Source of the DNA: Candidatus Methanomethylicus oleisabuli
GTDB taxonomy: Archaea; Thermoproteota; Methanomethylicia; Methanomethylicales; Methanomethylicaceae
Reading direction: 5' to 3'
DNA length: 42,473 nucleotides
Assembly (NCBI GenBank): GCA_001717025.1
Contig: MAGU01000036.1
Span: 1 to 42,473, forward strand
The translations under genes were made by a program, and so were the position numbers. The notes under the pieces were generated by a model, which was not told where the DNA came from, made no database searches, and was given only the letters and a program-made list of their open reading frames with translations. Positions 15,289 through 23,715 of the stretch are shown here, in pieces (position 1 is the first letter of the stretch; the number at the start of each line of letters is the position of its first letter).

Positions 15289-17304
15289 ATGAAGAATAGT
15301 TATTTGATTGGAGCTATCGTTGTTGTAATCGTCGTCGTTGCTGGCGCATACATGCTTTGGCCAAAACCGACCATCGATGTTACTTATATGACAACAACTA
15401 CCAACTTTGCTAGGGCAAACGAGCCTTTCAACGTTACATTGCTAGTCAAGAACACGGGATCTGCTATAGGCACATACACTCTGGCTTTGAAGCTAGACAA
15501 CACTGTAAAGAATTCAACCACACTAACCATCAATGCTGGCGAGACGCAAAACCTGACATATACTGTATCATTTAATACGACTGGGCAGCACACAATTGCC
15601 GCTGGATCCCAGTCCAAGAATGTAAAGATCATTAATCCGATCTTTGCAGATGTTCGGGCAAGACAAGCACTCGCCTATGCATTTGATGCAGACACGTACA
15701 TCAACGAGGTCTTGTATGGTGGCGGACAACAGCCAAATAGCGCCATTCCGGAAGGCCTCTTCGGATATAACCCCGACATCCCCCGATACACATACAACCT
15801 TACTACGGCTAAAAGTCTGCTAACTGCAGTAGCTGCTGACTATGGTTTCAGCCCAAGCAACCCGCTTAAGCTAACGCTCTACTACAACGCTGGAAATACT
15901 GCACGGGAGAATTTCTGCCTGCTGATTTCAAGCGCAGTCAACAGCCTTAACACCGGGCTTGTAATTGATGTCCAATCTGTTGCATGGCCTCAGTTCCTGT
16001 ATCTCCGGGACAACGGCCTCCTTCCAATCTTTAACTTGGGTTGGATGCCTGACTACGTCGATCCGGACGACTATCTAGTGCCTTTCTACCACAGCGAAAA
16101 GGGAATGTTCCCTATGAGGACTGGTTGGTCTAATCCGACAGTCGATGCGCTAGTCGACCAACAGGCCACTATATTGAATGAGACGGAGAGGCAGGCAATT
16201 ATCGACCAGATCAACCTCCTCGTCTACAATGACTGTCCATATGTCTGGCTCGATCAGCCACAGGGCATACACTTCGAAAAAAGTTGGATAAATGGTTGGT
16301 ACTACAACCCTGCATACTCCGGCTTCTACTATGCAACAATCTCTAAGGCTGACGGCGCACCTGACCCCAATGCAATAATCATGGAGACCATAGGTGAGCC
16401 GCAGTATGTCGATCCGGCAGTTGACTACGAAAGTGCGGGCGGGGAGATCATCGACAACGTCTATGAACGCCTGTTCTGGTTCCCACTACCTACTGAAGAG
16501 AACCCAACAATGAGCGATGCTACAACAGTGATTCCATGGCTTGCATCAGGCTATGATGTAACTGATGATGGCTTAACCTACACGATCTACTTGAGAGAAG
16601 GCATAAAATTCCATGACGGCACGCCATTCAACGCAACTGCCGTGAAGTATTCGCTTGAGCGTGTTGTAAAGATCAGCGACCCCAACGGTCCTGGATGGTG
16701 TATCGACCCAATCAAGGGTGCTGCTGCTCTCAGGGAGAAGGTCTGGGACGGCACTGCAACACAGGCTGACTTCGAAACTTGGAGCGCCTCTGATGCCATT
16801 GTGATCGTTGATGACTACACAGTTAACATAACACTGGACCACGCCTACTCGCCATTCCTAAAGGTGCTTGCATACTCGGTATGCGCCATCGTCTCGCCTA
16901 CATCTGTCGAAGCGAACGGCGGAGTTGAAATTGGCTCACAGAACGAATGGATGAATACGCATGCAGAGGCTGGAACTGGTCCATACACGCTCGCATCTTG
17001 GGATGCAGGCGTACTTATCCTCGAGAGGAATGCTGGCTATTGGGGCGGACCCACTGGCACTATTGTGCCGAGTATCGAGCGCGTTATAATCAAAGATGTA
17101 GAGGGTGGTAACACGAGATACCTCGACCTCAAATCCGGCGTAACCGACTTTGCGGTGATCGACAGGACAAGTTGGTACTCCCTCATCAACCAGACCCTCT
17201 GGGAAGACAATAAAACAGTAACGTCCATTGTTGAAGGTGTTAGAGCCATTGGTCCATTGCCTTCTTTGAATATCGACTTCTTGGGCATCAGCCTAAGGTA
17301 CTAA
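15289..17304 (+). CDS. Peptide ABC transporter substrate-binding protein (SBP_bac_5), apparently circularly permuted
   Basis: Membrane-anchored binding protein for di/oligopeptides or a similar ligand. Numbering from 15262: a hydrophobic anchor (12-32); a CARDB/Ig-like domain (about 35-125, 'PFNVTLLVKNTGSAIGTYTL'); then landmarks of the usual C-terminal half ('DVRARQALAYAFDADTYINE' near 129, 'YNLTTAKSLLTAVA', 'FNLGWMPDYVDPDDYLVPFY', 'CPYVWLDQPQGIHF' near 330). Only after these come the landmarks that normally open the protein: 'PDPNAIIMETIGEPQYVDPA' near 367, 'DDGLTYTIYLREGIKFHDGT', 'AGTGPYTLASW' near 573 and a final 'LNIDFLGISLRY'. Both halves are present once and in reversed order. The ATG at 15289 has better promoter and GGAG spacing than 15262. 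A strong hairpin terminator follows. Confidence 0.88.
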   Translation: MKNSYLIGAIVVVIVVVAGAYMLWPKPTIDVTYMTTTTNFARANEPFNVTLLVKNTGSAIGTYTLALKLDNTVKNSTTLTINAGETQNLTYTVSFNTTGQHTIAAGSQSKNVKIINPIFADVRARQALAYAFDADTYINEVLYGGGQQPNSAIPEGLFGYNPDIPRYTYNLTTAKSLLTAVAADYGFSPSNPLKLTLYYNAGNTARENFCLLISSAVNSLNTGLVIDVQSVAWPQFLYLRDNGLLPIFNLGWMPDYVDPDDYLVPFYHSEKGMFPMRTGWSNPTVDALVDQQATILNETERQAIIDQINLLVYNDCPYVWLDQPQGIHFEKSWINGWYYNPAYSGFYYATISKADGAPDPNAIIMETIGEPQYVDPAVDYESAGGEIIDNVYERLFWFPLPTEENPTMSDATTVIPWLASGYDVTDDGLTYTIYLREGIKFHDGTPFNATAVKYSLERVVKISDPNGPGWCIDPIKGAAALREKVWDGTATQADFETWSASDAIVIVDDYTVNITLDHAYSPFLKVLAYSVCAIVSPTSVEANGGVEIGSQNEWMNTHAEAGTGPYTLASWDAGVLILERNAGYWGGPTGTIVPSIERVIIKDVEGGNTRYLDLKSGVTDFAVIDRTSWYSLINQTLWEDNKTVTSIVEGVRAIGPLPSLNIDFLGISLRY

Positions 17305-17307
17305 AAA

Positions 17308-17336
17308 ACCCCCCCTCAGGGGGGTCAAAATCTTTT
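17308..17336 (+). terminator. Strong GC hairpin terminator between binding-protein and permease genes
   Basis: ACCCCCCC, TCA, GGGGGGT, then a T-rich tail (TCTTTTTAT) right after the stop codon. It is likely to end most transcripts after the binding protein, giving it excess over the permeases, which have their own TATA-like element (CTAATTAAAT, near 17381). Confidence 0.8.
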
Positions 17337-17415
17337 TATGTTTGTGAAATTATGCTTTAATGTCGTTTGGATGAGTGTATGCTAATTAAATTGCATTAAG
17401 AGAGCTGGTGTATGT

Positions 17416-18447
17416 TTGAAGATTTACGAATACGCTATTAGGCGCATATTTCTCTTAATATTTGTGATATTTGGTGTTACTATAATCACTTTTATATTTA
17501 CGCGAGTGCTGCTCAATCCCCTTGCCGCATATATCACCGACAAAACACCTCCAGACGCAGTTATTGCTATAATCCAAGCTCATGGCTTCGACCGTCCGAT
17601 CTACGAGCAGTATTTCATTTATTTGAAGGATCTCGTCACTCTCGACTGGGGATGGTCAAACGTAGGACATATGGCGCTTACCGACGCCATAAGGACATTC
17701 TTCCCCGCTACGGTAGAACTGACGATCCTTGCAATCATAATTACCGTGTTGATAGGCGTTCCATTGGGAATAATCAGCGCACTCAAGAACAACAAATGGC
17801 AAGACCATGCCTCGAGGATATTCTCGCTCGTTGGGATCTCTATCCCCGTCTTTTGGCTTGGTCTTTCGCTCCAGTATGCATTCACATATTGGACCCGATC
17901 AATCGGGCTGCCCTTCCTGCCAAGCACAGGCCGCGTGGATCCATTGCTCTTGATACAGAACCCCGTCCAAGGATGGACCGGCATGCTCATGCTTGATTCC
18001 TTTTTACAAGGCAATTTTGTAATCACATTGGACGTATTTAAGCATCTGATATTGCCCGCCATCACGCTCGCGTTTCTGAACGTGGGGATTCTGACGAGGC
18101 TGACCCGGTCATCGATGCTCGAGGTCATACGCCAGGATTACATCACGATGGCAAAGGCGTACGGTTTGCCAAGAAGGGTCATCATATACAAATACGCGCT
18201 TAAGAATGCAATGATACCCGTAATAACCTCCGTAGGGCTGATCTTTGGAGGCATGCTTGGCGGCGCGATCATAACCGAATCAATCTTCTCCTATCCTGGC
18301 ATGGGGTGGCTAAGCTACAGGGCCATCGTGTTCAACGACTCTAACACCATACTGGCATACGTCGTCGTGGTCGCAATCATCTTCGTCAGCGTCAACCTCC
18401 TCGTTGACATAATCTACGCATGGCTGGACCCGCGCATAAAATACTGA
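17416..18447 (+). CDS. dppB: Peptide ABC transporter permease, DppB type
   Basis: Integral membrane subunit of a dipeptide/oligopeptide importer, 343 residues with about six membrane helices. It starts KIYEYAIRRIFLLIFVIFGV, as DppB proteins do, and carries the 'EAA' ATPase-contact loop in 'DYITMAKAYGLPRRVIIYKY', followed by 'LGGAIITESIFSYPGMGWL'. The TTG at 17416 is placed correctly for a leaderless start from the TATA-like element near 17381. It is followed by dppC after ten bases. Substrate range is inferred from family only. Confidence 0.93.
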   Translation: MKIYEYAIRRIFLLIFVIFGVTIITFIFTRVLLNPLAAYITDKTPPDAVIAIIQAHGFDRPIYEQYFIYLKDLVTLDWGWSNVGHMALTDAIRTFFPATVELTILAIIITVLIGVPLGIISALKNNKWQDHASRIFSLVGISIPVFWLGLSLQYAFTYWTRSIGLPFLPSTGRVDPLLLIQNPVQGWTGMLMLDSFLQGNFVITLDVFKHLILPAITLAFLNVGILTRLTRSSMLEVIRQDYITMAKAYGLPRRVIIYKYALKNAMIPVITSVGLIFGGMLGGAIITESIFSYPGMGWLSYRAIVFNDSNTILAYVVVVAIIFVSVNLLVDIIYAWLDPRIKY

Positions 18448-18457
18448 GGCAACTGAC

Positions 18458-19345
18458 ATGACTTCTACCAACCGAAACTCATCGCGCACAGGTTCGCTGA
18501 AGTACAAGGAATTTCGCTACTCGCTGCACCTGTTGTTTAGCAACAAGCTGGTCGTCTTTGGGATGTGCATAGTCCTCTTCTTCAGCACATTGGCCATCAT
18601 AGGCCCATTGCTGGTCGACCCAAACGAACCAATGAACGTCAATTTTAAGAACGATCTACTCCCGCCAAGCTGGGAGCACCCATTTGGGACCGATGATTTG
18701 GGCAGGGACGTCTTCAAGCTAGTCATACTCGGCGCAAGGTATGACCTCAGCATCTCGCTGCTTGTTGTCGCAATAGCCGCAATCGTAGGGATATTCGTGG
18801 GCGCGGTCTCAGGCTATGTCGGGGGAAAGGTGGACGAGCTCTTCATGAGGATAGTTGACATCCTCTTTGCATTCCCAGGCCTGATATTGGCCATGGCCAT
18901 ATCAATGGTTTTGGGCCGGTCTTTCCTCAACCTCTTCTTATCGTTGGTGTTGGTGTGGTGGACCTCATATGCCCGGTTCATGCGCGGTCAGGTTCTCGCT
19001 GAAAGGGAGAAGCTTTACGTGAAGGCGTCCAAATCGCTAGGTCTGTCCAACTTCCGGACGCTCTTCAGGCACGTCCTGCCGAACGCCGTCTTCCCGATGA
19101 TCATCCTTGCGACCATGGATATAGGCAGCGTGATGCTCTCGGCCGCGGGCCTGAGCTTCATTGGGCTCGGTCCGTCTCCATTCGAGCCGGAGTGGGGAAC
19201 GCTTGTGAATAGGGGTGCGCCATACCTGTTTATGGCGCCGTGGCTAATCAGCATTCCTGGTGTGACCATCCTCCTTGCGAGCTTAGGGTTCAACTTGATG
19301 GGGGACGGCATAAGAGATGTGCTGGACCCGAGGCTGAGGAGGTAA
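18458..19345 (+). CDS. dppC: Peptide ABC transporter permease, DppC type
   Basis: Second permease of the importer, 295 residues. The N-terminal OppC-like cytoplasmic segment and first helix (about 28-52) precede 'HPFGTDDLGRDVFKLVILGA', the standard DppC signature. The core helices and EAA loop follow ('LYVKASKSLGLSNFRTLFRH'), then 'SAAGLSFIGLGPSPFEPEWG' and 'NLMGDGIRDVLDPRLRR'. The stop overlaps the ribosome binding site of the next gene (AGGAGGTAA). It pairs with DppB to form the translocation channel. Confidence 0.93.
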   Translation: MTSTNRNSSRTGSLKYKEFRYSLHLLFSNKLVVFGMCIVLFFSTLAIIGPLLVDPNEPMNVNFKNDLLPPSWEHPFGTDDLGRDVFKLVILGARYDLSISLLVVAIAAIVGIFVGAVSGYVGGKVDELFMRIVDILFAFPGLILAMAISMVLGRSFLNLFLSLVLVWWTSYARFMRGQVLAEREKLYVKASKSLGLSNFRTLFRHVLPNAVFPMIILATMDIGSVMLSAAGLSFIGLGPSPFEPEWGTLVNRGAPYLFMAPWLISIPGVTILLASLGFNLMGDGIRDVLDPRLRR

Positions 19346-19350
19346 ACCTG

Positions 19351-20349
19351 TTGGAAAAAGTGCTTGAAGTCAAGGACCTGAGCGTTCAATTCAAGACCTA
19401 TCGCGGAATCGTGAAGGCACTAAACGGCATATCCTTTGACGTGCTCAAGGGCGAGATGCTTGGGCTTGCAGGAGAGACCGGCTCAGGGAAGTCAGTCACC
19501 AGCCAAGCCATAATGCGGACCCTTCCTGAAAACTCAAAGATCGCTGGCGGCTCAGTCTTATTTGAAGGCAAAGACCTGCTGAAGCTAACTGAAAAGGATA
19601 TCGAAATGGTGAGAGGCAGGTCCATCACTGCTGTCTTCCAGGATCCTCACACCTACCTAAATCCTGTCTTCAGAATAGGTCAGCAGTTCAAGGACATCCT
19701 GCTTAACGACCCGGCCATATCGTCAATAAAGGATAAGAAGAAACGTGAGGCCACCATAAATGAGAAGATGACGCAGTCCTTTAGAGACGTGAAGATGCCG
19801 TCGCCTGAACGCATCATAAGGTCATACCCCCATGAGCTGAGTGGGGGCATGAAGCAACGAGTATTGATAGCAATGGCATTCTCCTTGAAGCCTAGCCTGA
19901 TAATTGCCGATGAGCCTACAACGGCACTTGATGTAACGATACAGGCCCAAGTGCTCCGGCTGATGCGCGAGCTGCAGAAGAAGTATCACACATCTGTCGT
20001 GCTCATCACACATGATCTCGGTGTTATAGCCGAAAACTGCGACAGGATTGCAATCATGTATGCCGGCAGGATCGTCGAGTTCGGCGATGTGAAGACCGTC
20101 TACGCCAAACCACTCCATCCATACACGCAAGGTCTTATGAGAGCGCTTCCAAGAGCCGATAAGGACGCCCAAATTGAGAGCATCGGTGGGACTGTCCCTG
20201 ACCTTGTTAATCCGCCGAAGGGCTGCACTTTCCACGAACGCTGCCGGAATGTCATGGATGTCTGCAAGACATCTCCGCCCTCGCCACTATTTCATGAAGG
20301 GCGAATCGTCGAATGCCACTTGTACAACGAACCGTTGGGAGGGAGCTAA
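19351..20349 (+). CDS. dppD: Peptide ABC transporter ATP-binding protein, DppD type
   Basis: Cytoplasmic ATPase of the importer, about 332 residues. Walker A is GETGSGKS, the signature 'LSGGMKQRVLIAMAF', Walker B 'LIIADEPTTALD', and the H-loop 'ITHDLG'. The C-terminal oligopeptide-transporter domain has the cysteine pattern in 'GCTFHERCRNVMDVCKTSPP', which in DppD-type proteins can hold an Fe-S cluster. The track's start at 19240 would overlap dppC by 100 bases; the TTG at 19351 sits seven bases after a perfect AGGAGGT and begins the conserved 'EVKDLSVQFKTYRGI', so it is chosen. Confidence 0.93.
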   Translation: MEKVLEVKDLSVQFKTYRGIVKALNGISFDVLKGEMLGLAGETGSGKSVTSQAIMRTLPENSKIAGGSVLFEGKDLLKLTEKDIEMVRGRSITAVFQDPHTYLNPVFRIGQQFKDILLNDPAISSIKDKKKREATINEKMTQSFRDVKMPSPERIIRSYPHELSGGMKQRVLIAMAFSLKPSLIIADEPTTALDVTIQAQVLRLMRELQKKYHTSVVLITHDLGVIAENCDRIAIMYAGRIVEFGDVKTVYAKPLHPYTQGLMRALPRADKDAQIESIGGTVPDLVNPPKGCTFHERCRNVMDVCKTSPPSPLFHEGRIVECHLYNEPLGGS

Positions 20350-20354
20350 AAACC

Positions 20355-21323
20355 ATGAGCGATAGCGATATCGCATTAAGGCTAGAAGGTCTTCAAAAGT
20401 GGTTCCCGATTACGGGGGGGCTGCTCCAGAAGACCGTGGGATATGTATATGCTGTAGATGATGCGACATTCGATATAAAGAAGGGTGAGACCGTCGCCCT
20501 CGTTGGTGAAAGTGGGAGTGGCAAATCAACCGTTGGGCTTGTCATAAACCAGCTGGAGCGAGCCACTGGCGGCAGAATCTTCTACAATGGGAAGGAAATA
20601 TCAAATCTGAAGGGCAAGGATCTGAATGCATACCGTTCAAAGATTCAGATGGTCTTCCAAGACCCGCAGGCGTCGATGGACCCGAGGATGCGCCTCAAAG
20701 ACGCCATCATTGAAGTGATGAAGGCTCATCGTATCGAAGGAGACGTCTACAAAAAGGCAGTCGAGATCATGGAGCGCGTCGGGCTTAGTGAAGAGCACCT
20801 ATATCGCTACCCTCACGAACTATCGGGCGGTCAGCGGCAACGCGCCGTAATAGCAAGAGCGTTGAGTCTAAACCCCGAATTCATAATACTGGACGAGCCA
20901 ACCGCCTCGTTAGACGTCTCGGTCCAAGCGCAAGTATTGGAGCTGCTTCGAGAGCTGCAACGGAAGTATGGATATACCTACCTGCTGATCACGCACAACC
21001 TCGCAGTGGTCCGTTATATCAGCTCAAGGACCGTCGTGATGTACCGAGGCTTCTGGGTGGAGAAGTCGACGACAAAGAGGCTATTCAAGAGCGCAGCTCA
21101 TCCGTATACATTGGCGCTGCTATCCAGCGTGCCTATCCCTGAACCTGGCGCGGTAAAGCGGGACATCATCCTCCAGGGCGAGCCGTCGAACCCAACGAAG
21201 AGGGCTACCCTCTGCCCATTCGCAGAGCGCTGCCCACTCATAATGCCCATCTGCAAGGAGAAGATGCCTCCAATCAGGGAACTCGAACAAGACCACTTTG
21301 TGAGGTGCTGGCTCGAGCATTGA
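20355..21323 (+). CDS. dppF: Peptide ABC transporter ATP-binding protein, DppF type
   Basis: Second ATPase of the importer, about 322 residues. Walker A 'GESGSGKSTVG', signature 'LSGGQRQRAVIARAL', Walker B 'FIILDEPTASLD', H-loop 'ITHNLAVV', plus the C-terminal Cys motif in 'CPFAERCPLIMPICKEKMPP'. The N-terminal 'EGLQKWFPITGGLLQ' is typical of DppF. The ATG at 20355 follows GGAG and lies just after the dppD stop; the track's earlier start falls inside dppD and is rejected. It forms an ATPase heterodimer with DppD. Confidence 0.93.
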   Translation: MSDSDIALRLEGLQKWFPITGGLLQKTVGYVYAVDDATFDIKKGETVALVGESGSGKSTVGLVINQLERATGGRIFYNGKEISNLKGKDLNAYRSKIQMVFQDPQASMDPRMRLKDAIIEVMKAHRIEGDVYKKAVEIMERVGLSEEHLYRYPHELSGGQRQRAVIARALSLNPEFIILDEPTASLDVSVQAQVLELLRELQRKYGYTYLLITHNLAVVRYISSRTVVMYRGFWVEKSTTKRLFKSAAHPYTLALLSSVPIPEPGAVKRDIILQGEPSNPTKRATLCPFAERCPLIMPICKEKMPPIRELEQDHFVRCWLEH

Positions 21324-21338
21324 TCTGAGGTATTTGTC

Positions 21339-21485
21339 ATGGGCGAGAGGGCAAAATTTGGGTGGAGAGACTTCATTGCGGTCTTCATTGCGTTACTCAG
21401 GACCGTGCTCTTGCCACTTGTCATACTTGGGATAGTCCTCTTCGTTCTCTCCATCATCTTCACTCATCTTCCGATTGCTGCCTAG
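21339..21485 (+). CDS. Tiny single-span membrane protein at the end of the peptide transporter operon
   Basis: A 48-residue ORF below the track's length cut-off. It begins MGERAKFGWRDFIAVFIALL and has a long hydrophobic stretch to about residue 41 ('LLPLVILGIVLFVLSIIF'), ending in 'THLPIAA'. GAGG lies eight bases before the ATG, and it starts 16 bases after the dppF stop, so it is likely part of the operon. No family recognised; an accessory subunit that stabilises the permease is possible but is inference. Confidence 0.55.
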   Translation: MGERAKFGWRDFIAVFIALLRTVLLPLVILGIVLFVLSIIFTHLPIAA

Positions 21486-21579
21486 AATTTTAACGCGTTC
21501 CATTTTAGTGAGCGCTCCGTAGGGCTTATCTATTTGGTCGCAAAATTGTTATAGGTTTAGATTTGATCTCGTGGTTTCT

Positions 21580-22416
21580 ATGCCTTCAAAAAAGAAGAAC
21601 CAGTCCTCTTTGAAACTAAAGGCGTTTGTAATATTCGTAATCTTTATACTCACCGCATCATACGCTCTCTCTTTTCTCAATTTTGGCTCGGGTGCAGCTC
21701 TTCCGCCGGCATCCTCTTTCGTGGCAGAGGACTGGATGAATTTTCTGCCGGAAGGGGCAAGTTACAGCCGTTTCCTGAACTACACCGATTTGGAAGACCT
21801 TACGGACATGTTCCCAGACACCGTCGCGCTTTATCTGTGGGACATCGGCTACAACCTGAGCATATTCGACGTCAATTACGAGCTCTATATGACAATCAAC
21901 GAAACCGACGTGCTGGCGCTTAACCTCAACTCGTCCATGGCAAGCTTCATCGAGACCTCCTATTACCTATCCAACCAGTCTGTGTTGCCCTTTAATGGAA
22001 TACCTGTCTTTCTTATCAACGACTCAAGAAGTAACGGAGTCGCATGGATTGCCGTCTACAACGATACCGTGCTTTACTCTGAAGGTAATGCTACTGCATG
22101 GATAGGCATATCAAATGTTATCTCTGCCAAATATGCGCCCTTATTCAACAACGATGATTACAAGATCGGCCACCTCCTCGCGTCGAAACAGCAGCATTAC
22201 TTTGCGATGTACTTCTTCTATGATGCCGATCCCTCTCTACAGATCGACTGGGCGATGATCGGGCTCTCAAACGCAGTGTCGCCTGTTCAGCGGCAGGTGT
22301 TTCACTTTGAATCAAGCGCCATAGCAAGTTCTCAATACAACGCTGTAGTCTCCAAGTACTTCTCAAACCCGTCAAGCGCATTACTGGTGGGAAGTTACAT
22401 ATACGGCGACGCATGA
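21580..22416 (+). CDS. Exported or membrane-anchored protein of unknown function
   Basis: A 278-residue protein with a basic N-terminus (PSKKKNQSSLKLK) followed by a hydrophobic anchor ('AFVIFVIFILTASYALSFL'). The large extracytoplasmic domain is rich in Asn, Ser and Tyr with many NxS/T sites ('NYTDLEDL', 'NLSIF', 'NETDVLALNLNSS'), consistent with a glycosylated surface protein. No family recognised. A TATA-like TTATAG at 21549-21554 predicts a leaderless transcript starting at the ATG at 21580 rather than the GTG at 21571. It stands alone between the transporter operon and a membrane-protein gene. Confidence 0.65.
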   Translation: MPSKKKNQSSLKLKAFVIFVIFILTASYALSFLNFGSGAALPPASSFVAEDWMNFLPEGASYSRFLNYTDLEDLTDMFPDTVALYLWDIGYNLSIFDVNYELYMTINETDVLALNLNSSMASFIETSYYLSNQSVLPFNGIPVFLINDSRSNGVAWIAVYNDTVLYSEGNATAWIGISNVISAKYAPLFNNDDYKIGHLLASKQQHYFAMYFFYDADPSLQIDWAMIGLSNAVSPVQRQVFHFESSAIASSQYNAVVSKYFSNPSSALLVGSYIYGDA

Positions 22417-22515
22417 AGCGCAAGTCGCATCAGTGTGTAGTTTAGCGCTGCCAAACAGATTATTCAGGCCGCTTTGAACTCGTAACCAACCGGCATCTGC
22501 AAGAAAAACTGCCTT

Positions 22516-23004
22516 ATGCAGACGGCAGACGAATCACGGTTGCCCGTCGACAGAAACGCTAATATCCTTCATGCTTTCTCTCAAAACTGGTGCCGCGATA
22601 TGCGAAAACGCCCTGCCTTAATTCTTGTAATGGTGGCCATCCAAGTAATCATGGTTGCTATAGACCTGCTCATGCCATTCCTTTTGGGCACATACGTAGA
22701 TATGGGCACTACCGACTTCCTGATGGCTTACTTCTACGCGATGCTCGACTTCCTGTTGATATTGGGCTTCCTGCGCGGCGACAAGTGGGCGTTCATCTTC
22801 GGCCTCCTCTTCTCAGGCATAAACCTCACGATGAACGTCTTCTCATACTTTAGCAACCCTGTCCTCCTCTATGCTATAATCATCATACTTAGAGCTATAG
22901 TGATGCTCTGCTTGAGGGACAGCAACGTGAGGATCTACATGGACATGAAGAAGGTAGGTCCAAAAAACCCAAAAAAGGCTGACACGAAGAAGCTCAAGAG
23001 ATGA
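22516..23004 (+). CDS. Multi-span membrane protein of unknown function
   Basis: A 162-residue protein with a polar N-terminus (about 35 residues) and roughly four membrane helices ('ALILVMVAIQVIMVAIDLLM', 'TDFLMAYFYAMLDFLLILGF', 'WAFIFGLLFSGINLTM', 'VLLYAIIIILRAIVMLCL'). A lysine-rich cytoplasmic tail follows ('KKVGPKNPKKADTKKLKR'). No family recognised. The stop overlaps the convergent gene at 22994 by 11 bases. Confidence 0.65.
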   Translation: MQTADESRLPVDRNANILHAFSQNWCRDMRKRPALILVMVAIQVIMVAIDLLMPFLLGTYVDMGTTDFLMAYFYAMLDFLLILGFLRGDKWAFIFGLLFSGINLTMNVFSYFSNPVLLYAIIIILRAIVMLCLRDSNVRIYMDMKKVGPKNPKKADTKKLKR

Positions 23005-23677
23005 GGGGGAACACCTCGTCCCTGATGTAGGACAGGAACTCCTCCTCTTTTACCTTGCTGAAAGCCGTCACGACGGCGCTCCTAGTAACTCCAACGACGA
23101 TGCCGTACCTTCTGGACTTGAAGACCATGTACCATATGCTTCCGCGCGACGAGTATTCGTTGTAAAGCGACGTGTCCGCGAGGCCGGACCCATACAGCGA
23201 CAGCTTGTTTATGTTGGGGATGTCGACGCCGTCGAAGAACATGACCTTCGTGTCCTCTGGGTTCTGCTCGTGGAATCTCTTTAGCGTCTTGGGGTCGATC
23301 TTCGCCTCGGCAATGCTCCCGGTGGCTATGAACAGGATCTTGCTCATCATATTGGCAATGCTGTTCGCCATCGCCTTCTTCTCCAGCACGATCAGGTATA
23401 CCCGTTCCCCGTATTTTGCGAAGAGGAAGGGCGCTTCCAGCGTCTTGGTGACCAGCCTGCTGCCATCCCTGTGCCTGACCTCGAATGCTACGTCGTGGGA
23501 GAATGTGCCTTGCAGCGTGTCTGGCGAGAGGCTAAGCCCGGTGATCTCTGTGACGAGCGGAACCGTCTGGTCCCCATAAGCAAACTCATCCTCTGACCTG
23601 TAGCCTTTCAGCTTACCTGATATCGTTGGGAGGTCCGCCTCCTCCTTGATTATAAAGACCTTGCCCGCAAGAACCAT
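22994..23677 (-). CDS. Conserved-looking protein of unknown function downstream of topoisomerase IB
   Basis: A 227-residue soluble protein without recognisable motifs. It appears to be alpha/beta throughout ('MVLAGKVFIIKEEADLPTIS', 'FLFAKYGERVYLIVLEKK', 'SKILFIATGSIAEAKIDPKT', 'SSRGSIWYMVFKSRRYGIVV'). Its ATG at 23677 follows GGTAGG, 38 bases after the topoisomerase IB stop on the same strand, so the two probably share a transcript. A role with topoisomerase is guilt by association only. Confidence 0.6.
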   Translation of the reverse strand: MVLAGKVFIIKEEADLPTISGKLKGYRSEDEFAYGDQTVPLVTEITGLSLSPDTLQGTFSHDVAFEVRHRDGSRLVTKTLEAPFLFAKYGERVYLIVLEKKAMANSIANMMSKILFIATGSIAEAKIDPKTLKRFHEQNPEDTKVMFFDGVDIPNINKLSLYGSGLADTSLYNEYSSRGSIWYMVFKSRRYGIVVGVTRSAVVTAFSKVKEEEFLSYIRDEVFPLIS

Positions 23678-23715
23678 GGCCTACCACTAGAAAACCGAAG
23701 GACGCCGATTCCTTA

